This document shows positions 37,428-47,170 of a DNA stretch of 64,000 nucleotides, piece by piece (the first letter of the stretch is position 1; each line of letters starts with the position of its first letter). The notes under the pieces are model-generated. The model was not told the DNA's origin. It ran no database searches and saw only the letters and a list, made by a program, of their open reading frames with translations. Origin of the DNA: Stenotrophomonas sp. 610A2 (GTDB lineage Bacteria > Pseudomonadota > Gammaproteobacteria > Xanthomonadales > Xanthomonadaceae). Location of the stretch: NCBI RefSeq assembly GCF_030549615.1, contig NZ_CP130832.1, forward strand, positions 3,410,001 to 3,474,000. Reading direction: 5' to 3'. A program made the translations under genes and the position numbers.

Positions 37428-40034
37428 TCAGAAGCTCTGCGTATACCGCATATACAACTGCCGGCCGTAGCCGTTGTACAGATAATTGTTGAAGTTGGTC
37501 GGCGAGTACGCCACGTCGTACACCGGCGCCTTGTTGGTCAGGTTGCGCACGCCCATCGAGATGCTCGCCTTCCACGGGGTGTTGTACGCGAACTGCAGGT
37601 CATGGGTGATGTAGGCCCCACCGCAACGTTTAACGTAACCCTCGGCCTTCAGCTCGGAGCAGCTGTAGTCGCCCTGGTAATAGTCCACGTAATAACCCGG
37701 CTCGTAGCCGATCATGTTCATGGTCCAGGCCACGCTCCAATCGCCACGCTCCCAGCGCGTATTGAGGTTGGCGCGCCATTCCGGATAACCACTGGTGCCC
37801 ACGTACTCGTCCGAACCGTAGCGGCTGTCGACCTTGTAGCTGTGGGTCCAGGAGCCTTGCAACGACGACGTCAGCTTGCCCCAGTTGTCAAAGTCGAACT
37901 GGGTACGGATGTTGAGGTCCACACCATCGGTCTTGACCAGGCCTTCATTGCCGTAGCCCGCGTACACCGACTGGATGGAGCCGTCGGTGTTGCGCACCAC
38001 CGACAGGTTGTCCGGCAGGAACTGACCCAGCTCGGTGCGGTTGATCACCGTCTGCGCGGAGTACCACTTGATCTGGTTTTCGATCTTGGTATTCCAGTAG
38101 TCCACGGTGATGTTGGCCCAGGAGAACGGGTCATACACCACGCCGAAGCTGAACTGCTTGGAGGTCTCGGCCTTCAAGTCCGGATTGGCGACATGGTAGC
38201 CGTTGATCTGGATCGAGCTGGAAGCCGCCAGACCGTAAGCCAGCGCGGTGGCTTCATCGGTCACCGTGTCAGCTGAGAACGCAGTCTGCTGGTTCAACGC
38301 CTGCAAGGTAGGCGCGCGGAAGCCCTCGCCGTAGGAGGTACGGAAGGTCAGGTTCTGCAGCGGCTGGTAGCGCAGCGACAGCTTGGGCGAGGTAGCGTCG
38401 CCGAAGTCGGAGTAATGGTCGTAACGCAGCGCCACGTCCGCCGAGAAGTTGTTGAAGATCGGCAGGCTCCACTCGGCATAGGCCGAGCTCAGCGTGCGAT
38501 CACCCCAGGCCGAGTTGCCCGAGGAACCACCGACGTTGCCGGCGGCAGACTGCTGGTCGTAGATGTCCGAGTAATCGTGCTTGCTGTACTCACCGCCGAC
38601 CGCCAATGCCGACACGCCACCGGGCAACTCGAACAGGTCGGTGGTCAGCTGTGCATTGAACTCCTGCTGCTTGTAATAGGTATTGCGGTTGATGGTGGTG
38701 GCAATGGCATCAAGCACCGCAGCCGAATTGGAGTATGGGTCAAATACATTGTATTCGCCGGACTCGAAGTACTTCTCGGCCACCGGGATATTGACGTAGT
38801 TGTAGCCGGTGATGGTTGCGCGCGACTCGTTGCTGCGTACGCCGAAATCAACCGCAGTGCTATCGGTCAGCTGACCATGCAGGCTGAGGTTGACGTCATG
38901 GCTGTTCTCGTCGGTATAGGTAAAGCGATTACCCAAGGCAGCGAAGCGGTGCTTGATGTAAGCATCCTGGCCGGTGGTGTTGTTCGGGCTGTCGGCGCTG
39001 ACGAAGATGCTCTCTGGCACCGGCGCATAGACGCTGTCGCTGTTCTTGCGGTTGACGTAGATATCGGCATTGACGGTCCAGACATCATCGATGCTGTACT
39101 CGCTGCGCAGGAACAGGTTCTTGTTCTTGATGCTGGCGGTATCAGCCATGTCGCCGACATAGTTGTACAGGCAGCTGGTACGGCCCGAGCTGCTGGTGCT
39201 CTCGTAGAAATTGGTGCCCGAGCAACCACCCGGCACCACCGAGCTGTTGTTGGTGTAGAGGTTGGAGCCTGGAATGGTGCTGCCATCAGCGGCCGTCAGC
39301 ACGTTGAGGTAATTATTGGAATACGAGGAACCAGCCACCGTATCCGACCAGGGATAGTCGCGCACGAAGCTGATCTTCTGGTTCGTATAGGAGATACCAC
39401 CCATCACCGAGCCGCGCTCACCGGCGGCACCAAACAGCACCGAGCCTTCTGATGCATCACCGCCGTACTTGTTGTCAGTGATGCCGGCGCTGACCTGGAA
39501 ACCTTCGTAGTTCTTGCGGGTGATCACGTTGACAACGCCGCCAATGGCATCGGCGCCGTAGATGGCCGAAGCGCCATCGGTAAGCACTTCAATGCGCTCC
39601 ACCGCTGCCGCCGGGATCGAGCTCAGGTCCTGCCCTTCGCCGGTCAACGGCGATACCGCCGCGCGGCGCCCGTCGATCAGGATCAAGGTGCGGCCTTCGC
39701 CAAGCCCACGCAGGCTCAAGCCAGCGAAGGACTGCGCCGAACTGCCCGAGCTCGGCACGAACGAGCCAAAGGAGTTGAAGCTTGAACTCTGCAGGATGTC
39801 GGCGACGGTTGCCTTGCCACTCACCTCGATGTCTTCACGGCCGATCACGGTAATCGGCAAAGCGCCTTCAACGTCCGCACGCTTGATGCGCGAGCCGGTG
39901 ATTTCGATGCGGTCGAGGTTGGTTGCGCTACTGCTTGAGGTTTCCTGCGCCAGTGCTGTAGCGCTGATCGACAGGCCAATGGCAACAACCAAGGTGCCCC
40001 GGCGCAGACCGGAGTTCATCAATTTCTCTTTCAT
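37428..40034 (-). CDS. TonB-dependent outer membrane receptor (third)
   Basis: An 868-residue TonB-dependent receptor. Signal peptide MNSGLRRGTLVVAIGLSISATALAQ, TonB-box-like NLDRIEITGSRIKR, plug with FAGLSLRGLGEGRTLILIDGRR and AAVERIEVLTDGASAIYGADAIGG, and a barrel ending RQLYMRYTQSF with terminal Phe. The loops carry a Cys pair (CSGTNFYESTSSSGRTSC). The start at 40034 (MKEKLMNSG) is given; codon 6 (40019), preceded by AAAGAGAAA, is an equally good start. This receptor belongs to a different TBDR subgroup from the other two (ITGSRIKR versus VTGTR type). Upstream lies an unusually long 540 bp non-coding region. Confidence 0.93.
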   Translation of the reverse strand: MKEKLMNSGLRRGTLVVAIGLSISATALAQETSSSSATNLDRIEITGSRIKRADVEGALPITVIGREDIEVSGKATVADILQSSSFNSFGSFVPSSGSSAQSFAGLSLRGLGEGRTLILIDGRRAAVSPLTGEGQDLSSIPAAAVERIEVLTDGASAIYGADAIGGVVNVITRKNYEGFQVSAGITDNKYGGDASEGSVLFGAAGERGSVMGGISYTNQKISFVRDYPWSDTVAGSSYSNNYLNVLTAADGSTIPGSNLYTNNSSVVPGGCSGTNFYESTSSSGRTSCLYNYVGDMADTASIKNKNLFLRSEYSIDDVWTVNADIYVNRKNSDSVYAPVPESIFVSADSPNNTTGQDAYIKHRFAALGNRFTYTDENSHDVNLSLHGQLTDSTAVDFGVRSNESRATITGYNYVNIPVAEKYFESGEYNVFDPYSNSAAVLDAIATTINRNTYYKQQEFNAQLTTDLFELPGGVSALAVGGEYSKHDYSDIYDQQSAAGNVGGSSGNSAWGDRTLSSAYAEWSLPIFNNFSADVALRYDHYSDFGDATSPKLSLRYQPLQNLTFRTSYGEGFRAPTLQALNQQTAFSADTVTDEATALAYGLAASSSIQINGYHVANPDLKAETSKQFSFGVVYDPFSWANITVDYWNTKIENQIKWYSAQTVINRTELGQFLPDNLSVVRNTDGSIQSVYAGYGNEGLVKTDGVDLNIRTQFDFDNWGKLTSSLQGSWTHSYKVDSRYGSDEYVGTSGYPEWRANLNTRWERGDWSVAWTMNMIGYEPGYYVDYYQGDYSCSELKAEGYVKRCGGAYITHDLQFAYNTPWKASISMGVRNLTNKAPVYDVAYSPTNFNNYLYNGYGRQLYMRYTQSF

Positions 40035-40523
40035 TTCGCGTGTTCCAGATGAAGAAGGACACGTCCTGATCGCTCAGAACCGTTACTGAGCCGGTGCGTT
40101 GAAGAACATCAATCGCATCGGCCTGACGGAAAATTAACGATCCAACTTCGCCGCTGTTTTTCGCTGCGTGGCAGCAAAGTACTTCGTTCTTGTCAGCACG
40201 TGTCAGCAGGCACAAGACACGTCATCCATGCGGCTTGCGCTACGCAGGAGCCTTCTTTCGGCCGCGCCCGTGCGCATAAAAAATGCCACCGACGGAGCAG
40301 TGGCAAGGAGAGAGAGATGAACCGGTGTTTTCTTGTGAGCCCATCCTGCGCCCGGAACATGTAGGGAATTTGTCTAAAGTCCATATTTTTCTGGCGCACC
40401 GATGGCCGAATTGCCATAAGCCAGCGAGCATTCGACTTGCAACGACACATACCGCCACATTTCCTGTCACCCGCAGCAACCTGGATGTCCGCTGTAACCA
40501 GCGCACCACCAACACCTAACAAA
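40035..40523. promoter_or_regulatory. long leader/promoter region upstream of TonB receptor
   Basis: About 490 bp without a supportable gene. It contains a minus-strand terminator-like hairpin at 40276-40305, the near-direct repeat GTCAGCAC/GTGTCAGCAGG around 40192-40210, and an AT-rich stretch (AATTTGTCTAAAGTCCATAT, about 40367-40386). The layout would suit either a regulated leader (attenuation) of the receptor gene or an independent small RNA followed by the receptor promoter. Short open frames here have no family features. Confidence 0.4.
40276..40305 (-). terminator. internal terminator-like hairpin (possible attenuator or sRNA end)
   Basis: On the minus strand: TGCCACTG-CTCCGT-CGGTGGCA, an eight-pair stem with one G:U wobble, followed directly by TTTTTTAT. 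This is a textbook intrinsic terminator, yet no minus-strand protein gene ends just upstream, because nadE has its own terminator at 40524-40550. It lies 240 bp before the TonB receptor start. Confidence 0.7.
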
Positions 40524-40550
40524 CAGAAAGGGCCTTCCGGCCCCTTCTGT
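40524..40550 (-). terminator. Rho-independent terminator of nadE
   Basis: On the minus strand: CAGAAGGGGCC-GGAA-GGCCCTTTCTG followed by TTTGTTAG. It lies 27 nt beyond the nadE stop codon. Confidence 0.88.
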
Positions 40551-40576
40551 CTGTATCCATGCGACCTGCAAGAGAG

Positions 40577-42214
40577 TCAGCCGCGATACCCGTTGGTGAT
40601 GGGATAGCGACGTTCGCGACCAAAAGCGCGCCGTGACACTTTCGGACCGGGCGCTGCCTGATGGCGTTTCCATTCGCTGATCCGCACCAGCTTGAGCACC
40701 CGGTCAACGACTTCCGGTGCATAACCGGCAGCAATGATGTCCTCGCGCGATTGTTCCTGGTCAATGAAGCGATACAGAATGCCGTCCAGCACGTCGTAGG
40801 CCGGCAGCGAGTCCTGGTCGGTCTGGTTGTCGCGCAGCTCTGCCGAAGGCGCGCGTGCGATGACTGCCGGCGGAATCACCGGTGCACCACCCACCGTATT
40901 GCGCCACTTGGACAGGCCATAGACCTCCGTCTTGTACAGGTCCTTCAGCGGCGCATAACCACCGCACATGTCGCCATAGATGGTGGCGTAACCCACCGCG
41001 TACTCGCTTTTGTTACCAGTCGTGAGCACCAGGCCGCCGAACTTGTTGCTCAGCGCCATCAGAATCACACCGCGACTGCGCGACTGCAGGTTCTCTTCGG
41101 TGACATCGGCCGCCTGCCCTTCGAACATGGTCGACAACGACTGCATCAAACCCTGGAATGCCGGTTCGATCGGCACTGTCTCCAGCTTCACGCCCAGCGC
41201 GCGGCACTGCTCAACCGCCAGGTCATTGGACAGATCCGCGGTGTAGCGCGAGGGCATGCTGACCGCGGTGACGTTGTCCGCGCCCAGCGCATCGACCGCC
41301 ATGGCCAACACCAAGGCCGAGTCGATACCACCGGACAAGCCCAGCCACACCTTGCTGAAACCGTTCTTGCCGCAATAGTCCTGGATGCCGCGGGTAACCG
41401 CGCGCCAGGCCAAGGCGTCCATGCTTTCATCGCCATCATCGATCCAGCGCAGCGGCATGAAACTGCGCGCGGCGGCGTTGTACTCGACCAGCAGCATTTC
41501 TTCGGTGAAGGCCACGGCAGCCGGATGCACGGTGCCATCGCCATCGGCCACGACCGAAGCGCCATCAAACACCACCGCATCCTGACCGCCGACCGTGTTG
41601 ACGTAGGCGATAGCCGCGCCGGTCTCGCGGCTGCGCTCGGCCAGCAGCGCATCGCGCTGCGCATGCTTGCCGCGTTCGTATGGCGAGGCATTGGGGACCA
41701 GCACCAGCTCGGCACCGGCCTTGACGGTGGCGGCCAGCGGTTCGGGGAACCACAGGTCTTCGCAGATCACCAGGCCAAGCTGGATGCCATTGACCTCGAA
41801 CACGCAGTTGCCGCCATCCGGATCCACGTCGAAGTAGCGGCGCTCATCGAACACCGCGTAATTGGGCAGCTCGCGCTTGCGGTAGGTTGCGGCAACAGCG
41901 CCATCGCGCAGCACGCTGGCAGCGTTGTAGACCACCGCACCGGCGCTCTGCGGCCAACCGACCACGGCGACGATGCCCTGCACCTCGGCGGCGACCCGCG
42001 CCAAGGCCTGTTCACAGCTGCGCAGGAAGCCTGGGCGCATCAGCAGATCTTCGGGCGGATAGCCGCTGATGGCCAATTCCGGGAACAGCACCACATCGGC
42101 ACCGTACTCGTCACGCGCCTCTTGCATCAGCTCGATGATGCGGTTGGCGTTGCCATCCACGTCCCCGACCGGGAAATCGAACTGTGCCAGGGCGATGCGT
42201 AGCGATTCGGACAT
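40577..42214 (-). CDS. nadE: glutamine-dependent NAD+ synthetase
   Basis: A 545-residue two-domain enzyme making NAD from deamido-NAD in the cytoplasm. The N-terminal nitrilase-like glutaminase has Glu in LFPELAISGYPPEDLL, Lys in YRKRELPNYAVFDERRYF and Cys in LVICEDLWFPEP. The C-terminal synthetase has the ATP-binding P-loop VWLGLSGGIDSALVLAMAVDAL, followed by TTGNKSEYAVGYATIYGDMCGGYAPLKD. Length and domain order match the ~540-residue bacterial QNS type. The downstream DUF559 gene starts from the opposite flank and reads towards nadE, with its stop one base beyond the nadE start. Confidence 0.96.
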   Translation of the reverse strand: MSESLRIALAQFDFPVGDVDGNANRIIELMQEARDEYGADVVLFPELAISGYPPEDLLMRPGFLRSCEQALARVAAEVQGIVAVVGWPQSAGAVVYNAASVLRDGAVAATYRKRELPNYAVFDERRYFDVDPDGGNCVFEVNGIQLGLVICEDLWFPEPLAATVKAGAELVLVPNASPYERGKHAQRDALLAERSRETGAAIAYVNTVGGQDAVVFDGASVVADGDGTVHPAAVAFTEEMLLVEYNAAARSFMPLRWIDDGDESMDALAWRAVTRGIQDYCGKNGFSKVWLGLSGGIDSALVLAMAVDALGADNVTAVSMPSRYTADLSNDLAVEQCRALGVKLETVPIEPAFQGLMQSLSTMFEGQAADVTEENLQSRSRGVILMALSNKFGGLVLTTGNKSEYAVGYATIYGDMCGGYAPLKDLYKTEVYGLSKWRNTVGGAPVIPPAVIARAPSAELRDNQTDQDSLPAYDVLDGILYRFIDQEQSREDIIAAGYAPEVVDRVLKLVRISEWKRHQAAPGPKVSRRAFGRERRYPITNGYRG

Positions 42215-42215
42215 A

Positions 42216-42596
42216 TCAACAACCTTCTGCTTGGCCCCGCACCCTGCGGGGGCTTGGTGTTACCGATGCCGCACGCAGGATGCTTTCGCAGACCGCAGCG
42301 GTATGGCTCAGGGCTTCATTATTCCAGAACCGCAGCACGCGGAAGCCATTGCGTTGCAGGAAGGCATCCCGGCGCAGGTCATTGGGGTCGGAGGCATGCT
42401 GGCCGCCGTCGAGTTCGATGACCAGTTTCTGCTCCAGGCAGACGAAATCCACGACATAGGGACCGATGGGGTGTTGCCGCCGGAACTTGAAGCCGACCAG
42501 GTGGCGACCTCTGAGGAAGTACCAGATGCGCAGCTCGGCATCGGTCATGCGCCGACGCAGGGCTCGGGCGCTATTGGTTTTGCTGCCTTTGCGCAT
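42216..42596 (-). CDS. DUF559 endonuclease-like protein
   Basis: A 126-residue protein of the DUF559/Vsr-like PD-(D/E)XK fold: ARALRRRMTDAELRIWYFLR, FKFRRQHPIGPYVVDFVCLEQKLVIELDGGQH (candidate catalytic D...E-x-D core) and DAFLQRNGFRVLRFWNNEAL. The start at 42596 (MRKGSKTNSARALRRR) matches family members; longer readings extend into repeat DNA. The stop is next to the nadE start (1 nt between), so the two genes may be co-transcribed. DUF559 proteins are widespread, of unknown role, and often found at variable sites. The flanking hexanucleotide repeats suggest a locally rearranged region. Confidence 0.82.
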   Translation of the reverse strand: MRKGSKTNSARALRRRMTDAELRIWYFLRGRHLVGFKFRRQHPIGPYVVDFVCLEQKLVIELDGGQHASDPNDLRRDAFLQRNGFRVLRFWNNEALSHTAAVCESILRAASVTPSPRRVRGQAEGC

Positions 42597-42698
42597 GCGC
42601 GCCTCCTTGTGAGGAGACGATTGCTTGGCGAGGGTGGGGTTTGGAATCGGGGGAAGCTGGTGAACTTTTTGGGAATAGTTCCTTGCTGGGTGCGTGAG

Positions 42699-43074
42699 GA
42701 GCAGAAGCAAAAGCAAAAGCTTGCCCTCACCCCTACCCCTCTCCCGCAGGCGGGAGAGGGGAAAGCAACAGCAACAGCAACAGCAACGATGCCAAAGCAA
42801 AGCAACAGCAAAGCCAGAGCCAAAGCCGCAAAACTTTGAGATCGCCCCTACCTACAGCTCTACTCCGGGCCCCTGCTGGCTCCTGCTGACTCCGGCTTTG
42901 GCTTTGCCTTTGGCTTTGGCTTTGGCTTTGGCTCTGGCTCTGGCTTCTGCCTTGCTTTGGCTTTGATGTGGCTGTAGCTGTGACTTTACTGTCCCCTCTC
43001 CCGCTTGCGGGAGAGGGGTAGGGGTGAGGGCAAGCTGTTCGGTTTTGGTTTTGGTTTTGGTTTTGGTTTTGGTC
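42699..43074. repeat. palindromic element split and expanded by hexanucleotide arrays
   Basis: Left arm of the palindromic family (42724-42761) and right arm (42993-43030) lie 231 bp apart instead of about 30. Between them are AACAGC units (about 42763-42787), AAAGC/AACAGC-rich DNA to 42834, and a GGCTTT/GGCTCT array (42894-42966). Outside the arms are AAGCAA repeats on the left (42699-42720) and five GGTTTT units on the right (43041-43070). No gene crosses it. The DUF559 gene begins on one side, and the sucD terminator is on the other. Confidence 0.88.
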
Positions 43075-43103
43075 TTAACCCTGCCCCCCCCTTGCCCGAA
43101 CCC

Positions 43104-43136
43104 CAAAAACAAGAAAGGCCACCCGAAGGTGGCCTC
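43104..43136 (-). terminator. Rho-independent terminator of sucCD
   Basis: On the minus strand: AGGCCACC-TTCG-GGTGGCCT followed by TTCTTGTTTTTGG, beginning 24 nt after the sucD stop. Confidence 0.9.
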
Positions 43137-43159
43137 TCCCGAATCACTGAAGCGCAGTC

Positions 43160-44035
43160 TTACTTGACCAGCTTCGCGATGGCAGCGCCCAGATCGCCCG
43201 GCGAACGGACGGTGACAACGCCAGCAGCTTCCATCGCTGCGAACTTGCCCTCAGCCGTGCCCTTGCCGCCCGATGCGATCGCACCAGCGTGGCCCATGCG
43301 CTTGCCGGCCGGAGCCGAGGCACCTGCGATGAAGCCAACAACCGGCTTCTTCACGAACTGCTTGATGTACTCGGCACCGGCTTCTTCAGCGTCGCCGCCG
43401 ATTTCGCCAACCATGATGATGCCTTCGGTCTGCGGGTCTTCGTTGAACAGCTTCAGGCAGTCAACGAAGTTCAGGCCGTTGATCGGGTCGCCGCCAATAC
43501 CGATGCAGGTCGACTGGCCCAGGCCCACTTCCGTGGTCTGCTTGACCGCTTCATAGGTCAGGGTGCCCGAACGCGACACGATGCCGATCTTGCCCGGCTT
43601 GTGGATGTGGCCCGGCATGATGCCGATCTTGCACTCACCCGGGGTGATGACGCCCGGGCAGTTCGGCCCGATCAGCACGGTGTCCGGATGCGAACGGGTC
43701 AGCACGTTCTTGACGCGCAGCATGTCCAGCACCGGGATGCCTTCGGTGATGCAGACGATGACCTTGATGCCGGCAGCAGCGGCTTCCAGGATCGCGTCAG
43801 CCGCGTACGGCGGCGGCACGTAGATGACCGAAGCGTTGGCGCCGGTGCTCTGCACGGCGTCGGCAACGGTGTTGAAGACCGGCAGGTCGATATGGGTGGT
43901 GCCACCCTTGCCCGGGGTCACGCCGCCGACAACCTGGGTGCCGTACTCGATCATCTGAGTGGCGTGGAAGGTGCCCTGCTGGCCGGTGAAGCCCTGCACG
44001 ATCACCTTGGTGTTCTTGTTGATCAAAACAGACAT
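43160..44035 (-). CDS. sucD: succinyl-CoA synthetase, alpha subunit
   Basis: A 291-residue TCA-cycle enzyme subunit. CoA-binding Rossmann motif [18 protein letters not shown] near the N-terminus, the ligase signature [56 protein letters not shown], and the phosphorylated active-site His in [16 protein letters not shown]. It pairs with SucC to interconvert succinyl-CoA and succinate with ATP/GTP formation. It lies 21 nt downstream of sucC and ends in a strong terminator. Confidence 0.98.
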   Translation of the reverse strand: MSVLINKNTKVIVQGFTGQQGTFHATQMIEYGTQVVGGVTPGKGGTTHIDLPVFNTVADAVQSTGANASVIYVPPPYAADAILEAAAAGIKVIVCITEGIPVLDMLRVKNVLTRSHPDTVLIGPNCPGVITPGECKIGIMPGHIHKPGKIGIVSRSGTLTYEAVKQTTEVGLGQSTCIGIGGDPINGLNFVDCLKLFNEDPQTEGIIMVGEIGGDAEEAGAEYIKQFVKKPVVGFIAGASAPAGKRMGHAGAIASGGKGTAEGKFAAMEAAGVVTVRSPGDLGAAIAKLVK

Positions 44036-44056
44036 TGGAATTCCTTGGTGTCGGTA

Positions 44057-45226
44057 TCAGGCGGCGTTCTTGACAGCTTCAACGATCTTCTTGGCGCCAT
44101 CGTTGATGTTGTCAGCCGGGATGATGGCCATGCCGCTGTCACGCAGCAGCTGCTTGCCTTCTTCCACGTTGGTGCCTTCCAGGCGCACCACGACCGGAAC
44201 CTTGACGCCCACTTCCTTCACGGCGGCGATGATGCCTTCGGCAATCATGTCGCAGCGGACGATGCCGCCGAAGATGTTGACGAAGATGCCTTCGACCTTG
44301 TCCGAGGACAGGATCAGCTTGAAGGCTTCAATGACGCGCTGCTTGTTGGCACCGCCGCCCACGTCCAGGAAGTTCGCCGGCTCGCCGCCGTTGAGCTTGA
44401 TGACGTCCATGGTGGCCATGGCCAGGCCGGCGCCGTTCACCATGCAGCCGATGTTGCCGTCCATGGTGACGTAGTTGATGTCCAGTTCCGAAGCGATCAC
44501 TTCGGTCGGATCTTCCTGGGTCTTGTCGCGCATGGCGACCAGGGCCTTCTGGCGGAAGGCGGCGTTGTCGTCGCTGTCGAACTTGCCGTCCAGCGCGTAC
44601 AGGTTGCCGTCGTCCAGGATGGCCAGCGGGTTGATTTCAACCAGGGCCAGGTCCTTTTCGTTGAACAGGCGGTACAGGTTCACCATGATGCTGGCGAACT
44701 GGCCGGCCTGCTTGGCGGTCAGGCCCAGCTTGAAGCCGAAATCACGGCCGTGGTAGCCCTGCACGCCTTCGACGAAGTCGACGTTCAGCGAGTGGATCAG
44801 CTCCGGGGTTTCAGCGGCGACCTGCTCGATCTCCACGCCGCCTTCCGAAGAAGCGATGTAGGTGATGGTCTTGGTGCCACGGTCAACCAGCACCGACAGG
44901 TACAGTTCCTTGACGATCTCGCCAGCGGTGGTCACCAGCACCAGGTTGACCGGCAGTTCAACGCCAGCGGTCTGGTAGGTGGCCATCTTGGTGCCGAGCA
45001 TCTTGGCAGCAGCGGCCTTGACGTCGTCGGTGGTCTTGCAGAACTTGACGCCGCCAGCCTTGCCGCGGCCGCCAGCGTGGATCTGAGCCTTGACCATCCA
45101 GGGGCCCTGGCCCAGCGACTGGGCAGCAGCTACAGCCTCGTCCGGGGTCGCAGCGACCTTGCCGGCCGGGACCGGGATGCCGTATTCGGCAAGCAGTTGT
45201 TTTGACTGGTACTCGTGGAAATTCAT
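44057..45226 (-). CDS. sucC: succinyl-CoA synthetase, beta subunit
   Basis: A 389-residue ATP-grasp subunit that binds nucleotide and succinate. It begins [22 protein letters not shown] and contains [50 protein letters not shown] and [34 protein letters not shown]. First gene of the sucCD operon. The 260 bp spacer to the divergent pilS gene likely contains promoters for both. Confidence 0.98.
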   Translation of the reverse strand: MNFHEYQSKQLLAEYGIPVPAGKVAATPDEAVAAAQSLGQGPWMVKAQIHAGGRGKAGGVKFCKTTDDVKAAAAKMLGTKMATYQTAGVELPVNLVLVTTAGEIVKELYLSVLVDRGTKTITYIASSEGGVEIEQVAAETPELIHSLNVDFVEGVQGYHGRDFGFKLGLTAKQAGQFASIMVNLYRLFNEKDLALVEINPLAILDDGNLYALDGKFDSDDNAAFRQKALVAMRDKTQEDPTEVIASELDINYVTMDGNIGCMVNGAGLAMATMDVIKLNGGEPANFLDVGGGANKQRVIEAFKLILSSDKVEGIFVNIFGGIVRCDMIAEGIIAAVKEVGVKVPVVVRLEGTNVEEGKQLLRDSGMAIIPADNINDGAKKIVEAVKNAA

Positions 45227-45486
45227 GCGTCACCGTGGGAATAGGAACGACCGCACGCATCTCCTCGGGCCCCGGCTTGGGGCGCCGGCAGGGACCGCGG
45301 CGGGCCCACTATTGTGGCCGAGCCAGCGCCGGGGCGCAAAGAAGTCTGTACAAATGGCCAAGGCCGGCATGTTTTCTGGCGGTTTTTCAGCAACTTGTCT
45401 CTGAATAGGGGGCGCCGAACGCGTGTCGTGCGGCAGCCCCTGCGCACCTATACTTGGTGGGTTAACGCTTGGATAGGAGTTCCGGC

Positions 45487-47112
45487 TTGGCCCCCAGCAC
45501 CTCGCTCATCGACCGCATCGAATCGATACCGCGTCGCGAGCTGTATTTCTTCGCCCTGTACCGGGTGCTGATCGCCACCCTGCTGGCCGCGCTGGTCTTC
45601 AGTCCGCTGACGCCGTTCGCAGGCGAGGCGCACCAGCTGCAGATGGCCGAAGCCGTCACCATCCTCTATCTGCTGGTATCGCTGGCGCTGCTGGCCTGGG
45701 GCCGCAACGAGCGTTGGTTGCAACCCATCGTGTTTGGCAGCCTGCTGGTCGATATCGCCGCCGCGACATTGCTGAGCCATGCCCTGCCCGGTGCCAGCGC
45801 CGGCATCTCGATGTCACTGCTGTTCAATATCGCGGCGGCCGCGCTGCTGCTGCCGCTGTCGCGGGCGATGCTGCTGGCCCTGCTGGCCGCCGCCGCCAGC
45901 GTCACCGAATACGTGTGGCAGGCCTTCGAAGGCAGCGACAACGTGCGCACGCTGGCCGAGCTGGCAATGTTCGTCACCAGCTACCTCGCGCTGGCCTTCA
46001 TCGCCTACCAGATCGGCAGCCGCACCCGCCGTACGCAGCAACTGGCGGATCAGCGCGGCGCCGAGGTAGCCAACCTGTTCGAGGTGAACGAACTGATCAT
46101 CCGCCGCATGCGTACCGGCGTGCTGGTGGTGGACACCAACGGCCAGATAACCCTGGCCAACGAAGCGGCCACCGCCCTGCTCGGCGACATGGAAGGCGCA
46201 CTGGCCACCGAACGGGTCGCCTTGGCGGTCGCGTCCCCGGAGTTGGCGCGGCGCCTGCAGCGCTGGCGCAATGGCTGGCACGAGGACGAACAGCCTCTGC
46301 AGCTGGCACCGGAAGAAGCCGAAGTACTGCCCCGCTTCGCCCGCCTGCTGGCCGACAGCGACATGTCACTGATCTTCCTTGACGACACCACGGTGGTCTC
46401 GCGGCGGGCCGAATCGCTGACCTTGTCCACGCTCGGACGGTTCTCGGCCAGCCTAGCCCATGAGATCCGCAACCCGCTGGCGGCAATCAACTATGCGACC
46501 CAGCTGCTGGAAGAATCCGAAGACATCGGCGAGGCCGACCGCCGCCTGCTGCAGATCATCCACCAGCAATGCCACCGCACCAACGGCATCGTCGAGAGCG
46601 TGCTCGCCCTAGCCCGGCGCGAACGGGCCAACCCGGAAAACCTGGACCTGGCCGCCTTCATCCGCCGCTTCGTCATCGAGTACCGGCAGACCCTGTCACT
46701 GGAGAATGACAGCCTGGAGGCGGTGATCCGCGAGCCGTCGGTGATGGCCATGATGGACCCGCGCCACCTGCACCAGGTGCTGACGGCATTGGTTCACAAC
46801 GCCCTCAAATATGGGCGCATCGCCGACGAACCGGCACGTATCCGCATCCGTGTCGCCTCGGCCGAGCGCAATGCCGTCATCGACGTGATGGACCGTGGCC
46901 CCGGCATCCCCGATGCCATCGCCACCCAGCTGTTCCGGCCGTTCTACACCACCTCCGAGCATGGCACCGGGCTGGGGCTGTACATCGCCCGCGAGCTTTG
47001 CCGGGCCAACCAGGCCCAGCTGGACTACGTGTCCATTCCCGCTGGCGGTGCGTGTTTCCGGCTGACTTTGAGCATTCCGAAAGCCGCATTCGACCGCAGC
47101 GGGCGCCAATGA
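45487..47112 (+). CDS. pilS: type IV pilus sensor histidine kinase PilS
   Basis: A 541-residue membrane sensor kinase. Six hydrophobic segments occupy about residues 20-190, then a PAS domain ([20 protein letters not shown]), HisKA with phospho-His near residue 325 in [19 protein letters not shown], and an HATPase domain with N-box HNALKYGR and G-boxes [10 protein letters not shown] and [12 protein letters not shown]. The start is a TTG at 45487 placed 7 nt after AGGAG; a further in-frame TTG at 45469 lacks a ribosome binding site. It is followed by its partner PilR 58 nt on. In type IV pilus systems PilS monitors pilin in the membrane and signals to PilR. Confidence 0.95.
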   Translation: MAPSTSLIDRIESIPRRELYFFALYRVLIATLLAALVFSPLTPFAGEAHQLQMAEAVTILYLLVSLALLAWGRNERWLQPIVFGSLLVDIAAATLLSHALPGASAGISMSLLFNIAAAALLLPLSRAMLLALLAAAASVTEYVWQAFEGSDNVRTLAELAMFVTSYLALAFIAYQIGSRTRRTQQLADQRGAEVANLFEVNELIIRRMRTGVLVVDTNGQITLANEAATALLGDMEGALATERVALAVASPELARRLQRWRNGWHEDEQPLQLAPEEAEVLPRFARLLADSDMSLIFLDDTTVVSRRAESLTLSTLGRFSASLAHEIRNPLAAINYATQLLEESEDIGEADRRLLQIIHQQCHRTNGIVESVLALARRERANPENLDLAAFIRRFVIEYRQTLSLENDSLEAVIREPSVMAMMDPRHLHQVLTALVHNALKYGRIADEPARIRIRVASAERNAVIDVMDRGPGIPDAIATQLFRPFYTTSEHGTGLGLYIARELCRANQAQLDYVSIPAGGACFRLTLSIPKAAFDRSGRQ

Positions 47113-47170
47113 TCCAATCTTCGATGCAATCGTTTGTAGACAAGCATCCACCTCAGCTATCGTTCCATTC

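Noticed and set aside
40661..45205. Long plus-strand open frames opposite nadE and sucCD
   Set aside because: They are antisense shadows. The proteins read as His/Arg/Asp-rich strings with no domains, while the minus-strand products carry full catalytic motifs.
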